A stretch of DNA of 64,000 bases from CAYJAD01 sp964368075 (GCA_964368075.1 CAYJAD010000006.1:13081-77080), one strand, 5' to 3'; positions 25,321 to 34,349 are shown, counted from the stretch's first letter. Program-made: numbers and translations. The notes: generated from the sequence alone by a model not told the origin.

Positions 25321-27159
25321 ATGAGTCAAGTCAGTAATGAACAAAATATGGACGTGCAAGCAGAGCACCAACAATATATTGATACCTTAGGGGAATGGAA
25401 AAGAACCCATTCTTGTGCAGATTTAACTATAGCCAATGACGGACAAGAAGTTTGTTTGATGGGATGGGCGCAGTATAGACGAGACCATGGGGGTCTTATT
25501 TTTGTTGATATGCGTGACAGGCAGGGCTTAACACAAGTGGTTTTTGCCCCTGAGGTGTCAGAAAAAGCTCATGAATTGGCTTATATTTTGCGTTCAGAAT
25601 ATGTTTTTGCCATTAAGGGAAAGGTACGCCCTCGCCCAGAAGGTATGACCAATGCTCAAATGGCAACAGGCGAAATAGAAGTGGTTGTCTTAGAGTGGAA
25701 ATTATTAAATACCTCTAAAACGCCTGCTTTCCCCATCGAAGATCGTTGTGATGCCGGTGAAAATTTACGCTTGCAATGGCGTTATCTCGATTTACGCCGT
25801 CCTAAAATGGCACAAAACTTTCAATTACGTCATAAAGTAAGCCAAGCAGTACGTCGCTATTTAGATGATAGTGGATTTTTAGAAATAGAAACTCCTGTTT
25901 TGACACGTTCTACACCTGAAGGTGCGCGTGACTTTTTAGTGCCTAGCCGTGTAAATGAAGGTCAATTTTTTGCCTTGCCGCAGTCTCCGCAAATATTTAA
26001 GCAATTGCTCATGATTTCTGGCATGGATAAATACTTTCAGATAGTACGCTGCTTTAGAGATGAAGATTTACGTGCTGACAGGCAACCAGAATTCACTCAA
26101 ATTGATATTGAAATGAGCTTTGTAGACGAAGAGCAAGTTATGCAGCTTGGGGAAAATCTTATGTCTCATGTGTTTAAGCAAGTGAAAAATATTGATATTC
26201 CTTTGCCTTTCCCGCGTATGCCTTACGATGTAGCCATGTCCAAGTACGGTGTGGATAAACCAGACACTCGTTTTGGTCTTGAACTTGTAGATATTACCGA
26301 TTCTGTGCGTGGCTCAGGTTTTAAATTGTTCTCAAAAGCAGAGCTTGTTAAGGCTATGAAGGTTCCCGGTGGTGAGAGTCTTTCTCGTAAAGAAATAGAT
26401 GATTTCACTGAATTTGTAAAAATTTATGGGGCGCAGGGCTTGGCATGGATTAAGGTGCGTGAAAATGAGTGGCAATCACCCATTGCTAAATTCCTTTCTG
26501 ATGCAGAAAGAGAAGCTATTAAAACAGCTCTTGATTTGCAAGTTGGCGATATAGCTTTCTTCCAAGCAGGGGAAAGCGGCATGGTGAATGCGGCGCTAGG
26601 TAATTTACGTGTGCATTTAGGAAATTACTTAAAACTTATTCCTGAAAATACTTTTAATTTCCTTTGGGTAACTGACTTTCCCTTATATGAGTATGACAGC
26701 GAAGAAAATCGCTATGTGGCTTGCCATCACCCCTTCACATCGCCTGCGGTGGGACATATGGAACTTATGCGCACAGAACCTGCTAAAGCTAGAGCCAGAG
26801 CCTATGATATGGTCTTAAATGGCAGCGAAGTAGGGGGAGGCTCCATTCGTATTCATAGCGGTCAAGTGCAAAGAGATATGTTTAAAGCCTTAGGTTTTTC
26901 AGAAGAAGATGCTGAAGAGCAATTTGGCTTTTTGATTAATGCCCTAGAGCATGGTGCGCCGCCTCATGGTGGTATTGCTTTTGGTTTAGACAGACTTATA
27001 ATGCTTTTGTGTGAAGCACCTAGCATTCGCGATGTTATTGCCTTCCCCAAAACACAAAAAGCCACCTGTCTTTTGACCAATGCTCCGGGTGATGTTTCTT
27101 CGCGTCAATTGCGTGACTTGGGTTTACGTTTGCGTGAAAAACCAGCAGCTACAGAATAA
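25321..27159 (+). CDS. aspS: Aspartyl-tRNA synthetase, bacterial type
   Basis: AspS charges tRNA-Asp. The 612-residue length and the GAD insertion domain (from about residue 305) identify the bacterial type. The OB-fold anticodon domain comes first (CLMGWAQYRRDHGGLIFVDMRD). The class II core has motif 1 in FLEIETPVLTRSTPEGARDF, motif 2 in YFQIVRCFRDEDLRADRQPEFTQ, FTSP with HSGQVQRDMF, and motif 3 in GGIAFGLDRLIMLL. Whether it also charges tRNA-Asn cannot be read here. It closes the purF-hisS-aspS run and is followed by a hairpin. Confidence 0.95.
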   Translation: MSQVSNEQNMDVQAEHQQYIDTLGEWKRTHSCADLTIANDGQEVCLMGWAQYRRDHGGLIFVDMRDRQGLTQVVFAPEVSEKAHELAYILRSEYVFAIKGKVRPRPEGMTNAQMATGEIEVVVLEWKLLNTSKTPAFPIEDRCDAGENLRLQWRYLDLRRPKMAQNFQLRHKVSQAVRRYLDDSGFLEIETPVLTRSTPEGARDFLVPSRVNEGQFFALPQSPQIFKQLLMISGMDKYFQIVRCFRDEDLRADRQPEFTQIDIEMSFVDEEQVMQLGENLMSHVFKQVKNIDIPLPFPRMPYDVAMSKYGVDKPDTRFGLELVDITDSVRGSGFKLFSKAELVKAMKVPGGESLSRKEIDDFTEFVKIYGAQGLAWIKVRENEWQSPIAKFLSDAEREAIKTALDLQVGDIAFFQAGESGMVNAALGNLRVHLGNYLKLIPENTFNFLWVTDFPLYEYDSEENRYVACHHPFTSPAVGHMELMRTEPAKARARAYDMVLNGSEVGGGSIRIHSGQVQRDMFKALGFSEEDAEEQFGFLINALEHGAPPHGGIAFGLDRLIMLLCEAPSIRDVIAFPKTQKATCLLTNAPGDVSSRQLRDLGLRLREKPAATE

Positions 27160-27248
27160 GGTTTTTATCTTTACAGATATTTTTTTAAACTTATATAGTA
27201 GAGTAGATAAATTTTACTGTCTAAGTTAAGCTGATTTATAAGAAGTTT

Positions 27249-27299
27249 TTGGGGGGAAAGCTGAAAGGCTTCCCCCCAATGTCTTATGAGAGTTTTTTT
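27249..27299 (+). terminator. GC-rich hairpin after aspS
   Basis: Arms 27249-27258 and 27270-27279 are perfectly complementary with six G:C pairs in a row. A run of seven T occurs at 27293-27299, about 14 nt after the stem. It probably separates aspS from def. Confidence 0.55.
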
Positions 27300-27341
27300 A
27301 TATATAATTTAGCTTTATCCAAGGATTTTTTTGAGGTTTAT

Positions 27342-27854
27342 ATGGCTCTTTTAGAATTACGCACCTACCCAGATCCTATTTTGTCTCAGGTATGTACTCC
27401 CATAGCTACTATTGACGACACCATTATTAAACTTGTGGAAGATATGGTGGAAACCATGTACGAAGCGCCGGGTGTGGGGCTTGCTGCACCTCAAGTAGGG
27501 CATGCCATACGACTTATCGTTATGGACGCTTCTCCCAAAGACGAAGAAGCAGAACTTATAGTTTTGGTTAATCCGGAGCTGGAATTGCTAGGTGAAGTCA
27601 TTAAAAGTGAGCAAGAAGGATGTCTTTCTGTACCTTTTAATTACCGTGCAGACGTAAAGAGGCACGAAACAGTGCGAGTGCGTTATAACAATCTTGAAGG
27701 CGTCACTTTTGAAGAAATTTGGGATGGTTTTAAAGCTATAGTCATTCAGCACGAATTTGATCATTTGCAAGGTGTTCTTTTTATAGATCACATAAGCCGT
27801 TTGCGTCGTTCTCTATTGGAAAGTAAAGTTAAAAAGAATCTTAAGCGCGCTTAA
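27342..27854 (+). CDS. def: Peptide deformylase
   Basis: Def removes the formyl group from new proteins. The three metal-site motifs are intact: GVGLAAPQVG (near residue 44), EGCLSVP (near 89) and QHEFDHLQG (near 132), giving one Cys and two His ligands and the catalytic Glu. I place the start at the ATG at 27342 (170 residues), 6 nt after GAGG. A longer in-frame reading from 27249 would run through the hairpin and is unlikely. fmt follows after 11 nt, which is the widely conserved def-fmt pair. Confidence 0.95.
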   Translation: MALLELRTYPDPILSQVCTPIATIDDTIIKLVEDMVETMYEAPGVGLAAPQVGHAIRLIVMDASPKDEEAELIVLVNPELELLGEVIKSEQEGCLSVPFNYRADVKRHETVRVRYNNLEGVTFEEIWDGFKAIVIQHEFDHLQGVLFIDHISRLRRSLLESKVKKNLKRA

Positions 27855-27865
27855 ATGAGGTGTCC

Positions 27866-28873
27866 ATGTCTGAAATTTTACAAATTGTCTTTATGGGAAC
27901 GCCCCCTTTTGCGGCTCAGATTTTAGAAAAGCTTTTGGCTTATAAAGGGTGCAATGTTAAAGCTGTCTATTGCCAGCCCGATAGGCCAGCAGGACGTGGT
28001 AAAAAACTCGTTTCGCCTGCTGTGAAAGTTACGGCACAGGAAAATAATATTCCCGTCTATCAGCCCCTTCATTTTAAAGACAGTAGTGATCAAGAGTTTC
28101 TTGCATCATTAAAACCTGATATTTTGGTTGTTGCTGCTTATGGGCTTATTTTGCCTCAAAGGGTTTTAGATATAGCAAAGTTTGCCCCCATTAATGTGCA
28201 TGCTTCTTTACTTCCTTTATATAGAGGAGCTGCCCCCATTCAGAGAGCCATATTAGACGGGCATGAAAAAACGGGCGTTTCCATAATGCGTATGGAGGCA
28301 GGCCTTGATAGTGGTCCTGTGTATAGAAAAGATAGTATAGATATAGGGGAGCATACGTCTGATAGCTTACATGAAGTTTTAGCTGAACTTGGAGCTACTA
28401 GCCTTATAAATGTTTTAGATGTTTTTTTAGAGCAGGGCGAAATGTCTTGTCAGGTGCAAGACCATGAGTTTTTTACCCATGCACCTAAAATGCGCAAAGA
28501 GCATGGCGTTATTGATTGGCAGCAAAAAGCCGGTGCTGTGCACGCACAAATACGCGCAGTCACTTCTTGGCCGGGTGCTCAAGCAAGTATTATAAGGCTT
28601 GAAAAAGAAAATTGTGATGTTAAGCTTGCGCCGGGGCGTATAGGCGCTGATATTGTATATATGGACGAAAATATAGAGGATGCTAAAAAATTGCCAAAAT
28701 GCGGCGAAATATGGCGTCTAGACGATGGATCATTGGCTGTTGCGACTTTGGATAAGTGGTATATTTTACAAAATGTACGTCCAGTAAGTAAAAACGAAAT
28801 GACAGCCGAAGCTTTTGGGCGAGGCTATCTTGAAAAGGGCGTTGGGCCTTTGGCGCGAATGCAAGGAAAGTAA
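27866..28873 (+). CDS. fmt: Methionyl-tRNA formyltransferase
   Basis: Fmt formylates initiator Met-tRNA. Family features include FMGTPPFAAQIL at the N terminus, QPDRPAGRGK (near residue 40), the catalytic region NVHASLLPLYRGAAPIQRAIL (near 108) and GVSIMRMEAGLDSGPV. The C-terminal tRNA-binding domain follows from about residue 205. The ATG at 27866 is 5 nt after GAGG and is preferred to a GTG at 27860. It pairs with def and precedes a DUF116 gene by 4 nt. Confidence 0.94.
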   Translation: MSEILQIVFMGTPPFAAQILEKLLAYKGCNVKAVYCQPDRPAGRGKKLVSPAVKVTAQENNIPVYQPLHFKDSSDQEFLASLKPDILVVAAYGLILPQRVLDIAKFAPINVHASLLPLYRGAAPIQRAILDGHEKTGVSIMRMEAGLDSGPVYRKDSIDIGEHTSDSLHEVLAELGATSLINVLDVFLEQGEMSCQVQDHEFFTHAPKMRKEHGVIDWQQKAGAVHAQIRAVTSWPGAQASIIRLEKENCDVKLAPGRIGADIVYMDENIEDAKKLPKCGEIWRLDDGSLAVATLDKWYILQNVRPVSKNEMTAEAFGRGYLEKGVGPLARMQGK

Positions 28874-28877
28874 CACT

Positions 28878-29723
28878 ATGTGGCGATGGGAAAAAAATCC
28901 TCACTCTTTACCAAAATCCCTTTATGGCGGTGTGGGTAAATGGCTTTTTATCTCACTTATGTGCGGCTCTTGCGTGTTGGTGTGTCTTTTTATTCTCTTG
29001 GCGTGGTTTATACCCTATGTTGGTTTTTCTGCCATCCATTCCTATTTACCAGTAGTTCTTGGTGTAGGTTCTGCCATATTAATTTTGTGTGTGGCATGGT
29101 TATGCTTTGCACTTGTTTATTATGTTTATACGGGCAAAAATTTTCTTGGCTTAAGTAAAGTACACGGACTTACTGTAAAGCTCATGTTTCCTCTTATGGA
29201 TCTGTTGGGAAGAGCAGTGGGTGTTTCACGTGAAAAAATCCGCCTGTCTTTTGTGAAAGTAAATAATGAAATGGTTCTTGGAAAATTAACAAAAAAGCAA
29301 AGTAAAGTTGCTGCTAAGAATGTTCTTTTGCTTTTACCTCATTGCATACAAAATGCTTCTTGCCCTCATCGACTAACTTTGAATTCCGATTTATGTAAAC
29401 GCTGTGGTAATTGTGCATTGGGTGCTATTTTGGATTTGCGAGACGTATGGGGTTTTTCTGTGGTCATTGCGACAGGGGGAACTATAGCAAGAAAGATTGT
29501 GGTCGAAACAAAACCTAAACTTATACTTGCTGTGGCTTGCGAACGCGATCTTACTTCCGGCATTCAAGATACCTACCCCTTACCAGTCTTTGGTATTATT
29601 AATACTCGTCCTTTTGGCCCATGTTTCAATACAGCAGTAGATGTACAGCTTTTAGTTGAAGCGTTGGAGCTTTTTGTTGCGTTGTCGCCAATAGATTCAG
29701 AGGATAGCAAAACGCATGTCTAA
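28878..29723 (+). CDS. DUF116 membrane protein with Cys cluster
   Basis: The 281-residue protein has two N-terminal membrane segments (about 20-48 and 58-85) and a cytoplasmic domain of the DUF116 type. Cysteines occur in LLLPHCIQNASCPHRL and SDLCKRCGNCALGAI, a pattern that could hold an iron-sulfur cluster or zinc. The domain continues through VVIATGGTIARKIV and AVACERDLTSGI. The function of DUF116 is not established. The start at 28878 follows AAGGA, and an upstream in-frame reading overlaps fmt. It overlaps rsmB by 8 bp. A near-perfect parS site lies inside this gene at 29222. Confidence 0.85.
   Translation: MWRWEKNPHSLPKSLYGGVGKWLFISLMCGSCVLVCLFILLAWFIPYVGFSAIHSYLPVVLGVGSAILILCVAWLCFALVYYVYTGKNFLGLSKVHGLTVKLMFPLMDLLGRAVGVSREKIRLSFVKVNNEMVLGKLTKKQSKVAAKNVLLLLPHCIQNASCPHRLTLNSDLCKRCGNCALGAILDLRDVWGFSVVIATGGTIARKIVVETKPKLILAVACERDLTSGIQDTYPLPVFGIINTRPFGPCFNTAVDVQLLVEALELFVALSPIDSEDSKTHV
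29222..29237. other. parS-like site inside the DUF116 gene
   Basis: The 16-mer TGTTTCACGTGAAAAA differs by one base from the canonical parS sequence TGTTTCACGTGAAACA. It is one of four such sites around parAB. Confidence 0.8.
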
Positions 29724-31053
29724 GCATAAAAAATTAAATGCAGCTAGCCAGAGTGTGTTGTGTGATCCACGACATGTTGCTGTGGAAGTTCTTTTGTCTG
29801 TTCTCAATGGTATGCATTCGCAAGCGGCTTTAGATTCGGCTTTACGCAAACATGGTTTAGAATTAAAAAATCAGGCTTTGTGCACAGAGCTTGTTTACGG
29901 CACATTGCGATTTTATTTTCGTTTAGATGCGCTTTTAGACAGCGTGCTTGTTAAACGTCAAAAGTTGCCTGAAGCTGTGCAAATGATATTGCGCGTGGCA
30001 TTATACAGCATTCTTTTTCTTGAACGTGTTCCTGATCATGCTTCTGTGCATACTGCTGTTTCCTACTGCAAGACTCTTTTCGATCAAAAATTAGCCAATG
30101 TGGCAAATGGTGCATTACGCGCTCTTGTGCAAGTAAAAGAACGTTCATCCGAAAAATCTTTTTATAAAAAAGAAGCACATTTTTATTCTTTGCCCACTTG
30201 GTTGCATGGCTATTTTGTAAAAGCTTATGGTGGAGATATAGCTAAAATTGTAATGGCTAAGTTTTTACAGCGACCAAATGTTGCCCTTCGTCTTAATCCT
30301 AAGCATACTTCCTTTAATGTTTTAAATAATTTTTTTAAGCATCAAGAGCATGTAAAACCCGTTGGACACAGTGGTTATGTATTTTTAGAAGGTAATGTTT
30401 CACGTGAAGCTTTAAGTATTCCTATGCAAACATGGCACGAGGAAGGAGCTTTTTCTTGGCAGGCTGCTGGATCACAAGAAGTTCTACAGCGCTGTTTTGA
30501 TACTGTCCCAGAGTTAAAAGAAGGTGTCTGGTGGGATGCTTGTGCAGGGCAGGGCGGTAAGACAATTGCTTTGCTAGAACAAAACATATCCGTAGCACTG
30601 GCTTCTGATATATCTTTTTCAAGACTTTCTTTACTTCAAGATAATTGCGCTCGTTTGAATTTAAAAACACCCATGCTTGTGCAAGGTGGCGCAGAAAAAT
30701 CTTGGCATAATTTTGAAGATAGTTGTTGGATGGGAAATATTTTGCTAGATGCACCTTGTTCTGGTTTTGGAACATTAGCTCGAAGGCCTGAAATTAGACT
30801 TCATAGAACGTATGATGATGTTCAATCACTCATATCAATACAAAGAGAGATTGTGCAAAAAACTTTTAGCTTGCTTAAAACGGGTAATTTTTTAGTGTAT
30901 ATGACGTGTACATATAATCCTGCTGAAAACGAGAATTTGATGGAAGAGTTTTTAAAAAATAACTTCAATGCAGAAATTGTGTATAGCTGGCAAACACCTT
31001 TTGAGCATGTTTTTTTAGAGGGTATGTATGTATGTGTGCTTAGAAAAAAATAA
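29716..31053 (+). CDS. rsmB: 16S rRNA m5C methyltransferase, RsmB-like
   Basis: RsmB methylates a cytosine in the small-subunit rRNA. The 445-residue protein has the NusB-like N-terminal RNA-binding domain (ALDSALRKHGLELKNQALCTELVYGTLR, near residue 38). The Rossmann methyltransferase domain follows, with SAM motif WDACAGQGGKT (about 272), DAPCSGFGTLARRPEIR (about 345) and the catalytic Cys in MTCTYNPAENE (about 397). It ends with def, fmt and DUF116 as one likely unit. Its stop codon lies inside a terminator hairpin shared with parB. One parS-like site lies inside it at 30396. Confidence 0.9.
   Translation: MSKHKKLNAASQSVLCDPRHVAVEVLLSVLNGMHSQAALDSALRKHGLELKNQALCTELVYGTLRFYFRLDALLDSVLVKRQKLPEAVQMILRVALYSILFLERVPDHASVHTAVSYCKTLFDQKLANVANGALRALVQVKERSSEKSFYKKEAHFYSLPTWLHGYFVKAYGGDIAKIVMAKFLQRPNVALRLNPKHTSFNVLNNFFKHQEHVKPVGHSGYVFLEGNVSREALSIPMQTWHEEGAFSWQAAGSQEVLQRCFDTVPELKEGVWWDACAGQGGKTIALLEQNISVALASDISFSRLSLLQDNCARLNLKTPMLVQGGAEKSWHNFEDSCWMGNILLDAPCSGFGTLARRPEIRLHRTYDDVQSLISIQREIVQKTFSLLKTGNFLVYMTCTYNPAENENLMEEFLKNNFNAEIVYSWQTPFEHVFLEGMYVCVLRKK
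30396..30411. other. parS-like site inside rsmB
   Basis: TGTTTCACGTGAAGCT keeps the GTTTCACGTGAA core and differs from canonical parS at two bases near its 3' end. Confidence 0.7.
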
Positions 31054-31083
31054 GGCATGGTGTGTGCCATGCCTTATTTTTTT
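31048..31083. terminator. Bidirectional terminator shared by rsmB and parB
   Basis: A perfect 13-bp stem (31048-31060 with 31067-31079) is flanked by T on one side and A on the other. It contains the rsmB stop codon (31051-31053) and reaches the last base of the parB stop at 31082, so two converging genes share one compact terminator. Confidence 0.85.
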
Positions 31084-32077
31084 ACTGTTTCACGGGAAAC
31101 GTGCCATCATCTAAATTACTTTGTGTGCTTTGCTCAATACCCATTCTCAAGAGCAAGTGCATAAGCTCTTCTGCGTTCGTATAAGTTAGGGTAATGCGGC
31201 CCCTTTCCTCAGTGCCGCTGATGGAAGTTTTAATGGCAAGATGATTTTTTAAGTTTTCTTGTAAGTTTTTTAAGTAAGAAGATTTACTTCTATTTACTTT
31301 TTTTACTTTGGATTGTTCTATGGGGTTTTGCGGCAAATTTTCTTCTTGGTTTTGAGCTAATTCTTCATGAGCTTGTTCTTTTTTGTCCCAAGGGAAAATT
31401 TGTTGCTCTTTAAAAAAGACAACAGCAGCCTCAGCATCACGAACGCTCAAGCCATGTTGTAAAATATGTTCGTGCAAATTATTTTGGGCAACATCGTTGC
31501 CTTGTAAGCTAAGTAAGGTTCTGGCATGTCCAGCTTGTATATCACCTTTATTGAGTGTTTCTTGCATGTCTGTACTTAGTTGTAAAAGACGTAAAGTATT
31601 GGCCAGGGCAGAGCGGCTTTTGCCAAGGCGTTTGGCAAGTTCATCTTGGGTAATGCCACACTCTTCACGAAGTTTTTGTAAAGCTAAGGCTTCTTCAATG
31701 GGGGTTAGATCTTCGCGTTGAATGTTTTCGATAAGGGCCGCCGCCATAACTTCTTCATCTGTCATTTCTTTGATGAAGACAGGAACTTCGCTGAGTCCAG
31801 CTTTTTGAGCGGCTCTATAGCGACGTTCGCCGGCCACAATTTCGTAGTTCTTACTATGCGCTTTAGGTCTAACAAGTATAGGTTGGATGATTCCTTGCTC
31901 TTTAATAGAAGCTGCTAATTCATCCAATGCCGCCTCATTAAATTTACGTCTTGGTTGGTTAGGGTTTGGGATAAGGTCAGTGATGGCAAGAGTGGTAGCA
32001 TCTTTTTTTTTCTCTGTAGGTTCACTACTGCTCCATAATGCGTCAATGCCGCGTCCCATTCTTGGTGAATTGCTCAT
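31082..32077 (-). CDS. parB: Chromosome-partitioning protein ParB
   Basis: ParB binds parS and spreads along the chromosome to organise origin segregation. The 331-residue protein starts at the ATG at 32077 (MSNSPRMGRGIDALW). The longer frame to 32245 is not supported. It has the ParB N-terminal domain with the CTP/spreading motif GERRYRAA, then IENIQREDLTPIEEA, the helix-turn-helix LAKRLGKSRSALANTLRLLQL, and a Lys/Gln-rich linker before the C-terminal dimerisation region. It is on the same strand as parA, but the two are separated by an opposite-strand gene. A degenerate parS site falls in its last codons. Confidence 0.95.
   Translation of the reverse strand: MSNSPRMGRGIDALWSSSEPTEKKKDATTLAITDLIPNPNQPRRKFNEAALDELAASIKEQGIIQPILVRPKAHSKNYEIVAGERRYRAAQKAGLSEVPVFIKEMTDEEVMAAALIENIQREDLTPIEEALALQKLREECGITQDELAKRLGKSRSALANTLRLLQLSTDMQETLNKGDIQAGHARTLLSLQGNDVAQNNLHEHILQHGLSVRDAEAAVVFFKEQQIFPWDKKEQAHEELAQNQEENLPQNPIEQSKVKKVNRSKSSYLKNLQENLKNHLAIKTSISGTEERGRITLTYTNAEELMHLLLRMGIEQSTQSNLDDGTFPVKQ
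31086..31101. other. Degenerate parS-like site in the 3' end of parB
   Basis: TGTTTCACGGGAAACG differs from canonical parS at two bases. It overlaps the codons for the final residues of ParB (TFPVKQ). Confidence 0.65.
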
Positions 32078-32116
32078 GGTAATCTCACTTTTTTCATAAA
32101 TATCTGGAGGTATAAA

Positions 32117-32521
32117 ATGCAAACAAATAAAGATCCTATTCTTTATGTGGTCAATGATGAAGGTAACATAAAGTCTGTGCAGCTTTCTGCAAAGCTTTGG
32201 GATAAAGTGGAAAGTCACGTTAAATCCGTTGCTCAAAGCATGCAAACTGGGGCGGATCCTTTTTTAAAGCCTGAACCGCTTGAAGATCTTAATGAACTGA
32301 AAAAGTACTGGGATTTCACATATCCTTATGACCCTTATGTTCATTGCGAAGCTTGCGGTGTTGAAAGTAAAGACTGGGAAAATGACCCAGTCCATCCATT
32401 TCATTTAACCAACGCCAATATTGGTGGCCTCTTGGTTTTTCAATGTCGTTGTGGTGCAACCATTCGGAAAAAACATTTTCATAGAAAAACAGTTTTTGAA
32501 TGCTCTGCTAAAAATGTTTAG
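32117..32521 (+). CDS. Unrecognised zinc-ribbon-like protein between parB and parA
   Basis: I do not recognise this 134-residue protein. Its C-terminal half has CEACG (near residue 76) and CRCG (near 114), about 35 residues apart, which could form one four-Cys zinc ribbon. The N-terminal part (VVNDEGNIKSVQLSAKLWDKVESHVKSV) looks like a short sheet and helix. The start has GGAGG upstream. It is read on the plus strand between parB and parA (minus): it starts 39 nt from the parB start and its stop is one base from the parA stop. This placement in an otherwise conserved operon suggests a link to partitioning or an insertion; neither is shown. Confidence 0.75.
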   Translation: MQTNKDPILYVVNDEGNIKSVQLSAKLWDKVESHVKSVAQSMQTGADPFLKPEPLEDLNELKKYWDFTYPYDPYVHCEACGVESKDWENDPVHPFHLTNANIGGLLVFQCRCGATIRKKHFHRKTVFECSAKNV

Positions 32522-32522
32522 T

Positions 32523-33308
32523 TTAGCTTGCGCTACTCTCTGTTTTAGGACGTCGTAAAATAACTTCCTTAGCAAGGCCAAGATAGGCATTAGCACCCGT
32601 AGATTTTATAGCATAGTGAATGATAGACTTGCCATGACTTGGTGCCTCAGAGAGGCGCACATTTCGTGGCACCACCGTTTCAAAAAGGTGATCTGGAAAA
32701 CAACGACGAACTTCGTTTTTCACTTCACGTGCTAAATTATTTCTGGTGTCATACATAGTGAGTACAACGCCTAAAAGGGCAAGGCCAGGGTTCAAACGCT
32801 TTTTTACCTGCTCAAAGGTTTGTAGCAGTTTTACTATGCCTTCTAGGGCAAAAAATTCGCATTGTAAGGGAATAAGTACTTCTTTTGCACCGCACAATGC
32901 ATTTAATGTTATAAGCCCTAAAGAGGGTGGGCAATCTATAATAATGTATTCAAAGTGCGGGTTAAGCGATTCAAGGCATTCGCTTAAATAGTATTCTCTA
33001 CCTACCTTGTCTACCAGCTCTAGTTCGATGGCGACAAGGTCAGTGGTGGCGGGGAGTATATGTAAGTAATCAGCCACAGTGGGAATTACATAGTCAATGG
33101 CATTTTTGGGATCATAGATAGCAGTGTAAACTGTGCCTTTAATATCAGATGGTTGTATGCCAATACCGCTGGTTGTATTGGCTTGAGGGTCGCAGTCTAT
33201 AAGTAAGACTTTTTTTTCCATTACGGCCAGTGATGCTGCTAGATTTATGGCAGTAGTGGTTTTTCCCACACCGCCTTTTTGATTTGCGATGGCAATGATT
33301 CTAGCCAC
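32523..33308 (-). CDS. parA: Chromosome-partitioning ATPase ParA (Soj)
   Basis: ParA is a Walker-type ATPase that works with ParB-parS to move origins apart. The deviant Walker A motif is NQKGGVGKTTTAIN (near residue 9), and LLIDCDPQANTTSG and YIIIDCPPSLGLITLNAL follow. The 261-residue length and VPRNVRLSEAPSHGKSI near the C terminus fit the chromosomal Soj type, not the longer plasmid type. The start is a GTG at 33308, 8 nt after AAGGAG. A parS site lies 27 bp upstream of its start. Confidence 0.95.
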   Translation of the reverse strand: MARIIAIANQKGGVGKTTTAINLAASLAVMEKKVLLIDCDPQANTTSGIGIQPSDIKGTVYTAIYDPKNAIDYVIPTVADYLHILPATTDLVAIELELVDKVGREYYLSECLESLNPHFEYIIIDCPPSLGLITLNALCGAKEVLIPLQCEFFALEGIVKLLQTFEQVKKRLNPGLALLGVVLTMYDTRNNLAREVKNEVRRCFPDHLFETVVPRNVRLSEAPSHGKSIIHYAIKSTGANAYLGLAKEVILRRPKTESSAS

Positions 33309-33334
33309 GAGCGTCTCCTTTTTTGAAAAAATAT

Positions 33335-33350
33335 TGTTTCACATGAAACA
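33335..33350. other. parS-like site upstream of parA
   Basis: TGTTTCACATGAAACA matches canonical parS except for one central base. It lies in the gap between parA and the DsbA-like gene, close enough to the parA start to affect its expression when ParB is bound. Confidence 0.85.
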
Positions 33351-33519
33351 ATGACGTTTGCTAAGTCTAGGTATAGGTAAAAAAACGCCTTGGGTCAATA
33401 TGAAGGTTTGACCTCATACTCTGTTAGGGAAAATATTTTTATGCTTTTGCAAAACTTTACATTAATCTGAGAACAAATTATATTACTTTTATAACGCAAT
33501 GAAATTTGAGGAGATATTT

Positions 33520-34317
33520 ATGAATAAAAAATGCCTGTCTTTGTTATTATTAGGTTTAATATCTGTTGGTTCATTTGAAGCAACAACTAAGGCTATGGCT
33601 GCTTCAGATGCAGAATTTACTCAACAATTACAAAGAATTCTGAAAGAGCGTCCAGATTTAATTATGAATATTTTACGTGCCAATAGCGAAGCTATATTAG
33701 ACATCGCACAAGAAGGCTCAGTTATTAAACGTAGACGTAATATGGAAGCACAATGGCGCAATGATTTAAAAGAAGAAAAAAATATTAATATCGCTGATAG
33801 GCCCGTTTGGGGGGACGCAAACGCCCCAGTGACCATAGTAGAATTTTCTGATTTTACCTGCCCTTATTGTGCTCAAGCTACGGCGACTTTAGCGCGCTTA
33901 AAAAAAGCTTATGGTGATAAAGTGAATATTGTATTTAAGCACACGCCCATAAGTTCTAACCCTAAAGCTATTTTGGCGTCTGAATATGTTATTGCTGCTG
34001 GTTTGCAAGCACCTGCTTTGGCACAAAAGTTTTATGAAAATATTTTTGCCAAACGTGATGAGCTTATGGAGAAGGGGGAAACTTTTTTAAAGGCAGAGGC
34101 AAAGGCATTGGGGCTAAATTTAAGAAAGTTAAGTAAAGATGCTCGTAGTAAAAAAGTTAAAGGCATTTTAAGCGATGATTTAAAACATGCTAAAGAGTTG
34201 GGTGTAGAGGGCACTCCGTTCTTCTTTGTGAATAATATTGTGGTGCGCGGGGCAGTTTCTGAAGATTTGTTTAAGGCTGCCATAGATATGGCACTCGAAC
34301 ATGAAGAGAAAAATTAG
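33520..34317 (+). CDS. Periplasmic DsbA-family disulfide oxidoreductase
   Basis: The protein probably forms or isomerises disulfides in exported proteins. Residues 1-30 are a signal peptide ending near KAMAAS. A helical segment follows (ERPDLIMNILRANSEAILDI), then the thioredoxin/DsbA domain with the active site DFTCPYCAQATATL (CPYC near residue 110). The cis-proline loop is GVEGTPFFFVNN (about 232). The layout with a helical pre-domain fits the Com1/DsbA_2 group. The ATG at 33520 follows GAGGAG, and an in-frame ATG at 33499 is less likely. No DsbB is adjacent. Confidence 0.88.
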   Translation: MNKKCLSLLLLGLISVGSFEATTKAMAASDAEFTQQLQRILKERPDLIMNILRANSEAILDIAQEGSVIKRRRNMEAQWRNDLKEEKNINIADRPVWGDANAPVTIVEFSDFTCPYCAQATATLARLKKAYGDKVNIVFKHTPISSNPKAILASEYVIAAGLQAPALAQKFYENIFAKRDELMEKGETFLKAEAKALGLNLRKLSKDARSKKVKGILSDDLKHAKELGVEGTPFFFVNNIVVRGAVSEDLFKAAIDMALEHEEKN

Positions 34318-34349
34318 TTTTATTTACATCAAATAAAAATGAGAAAATT

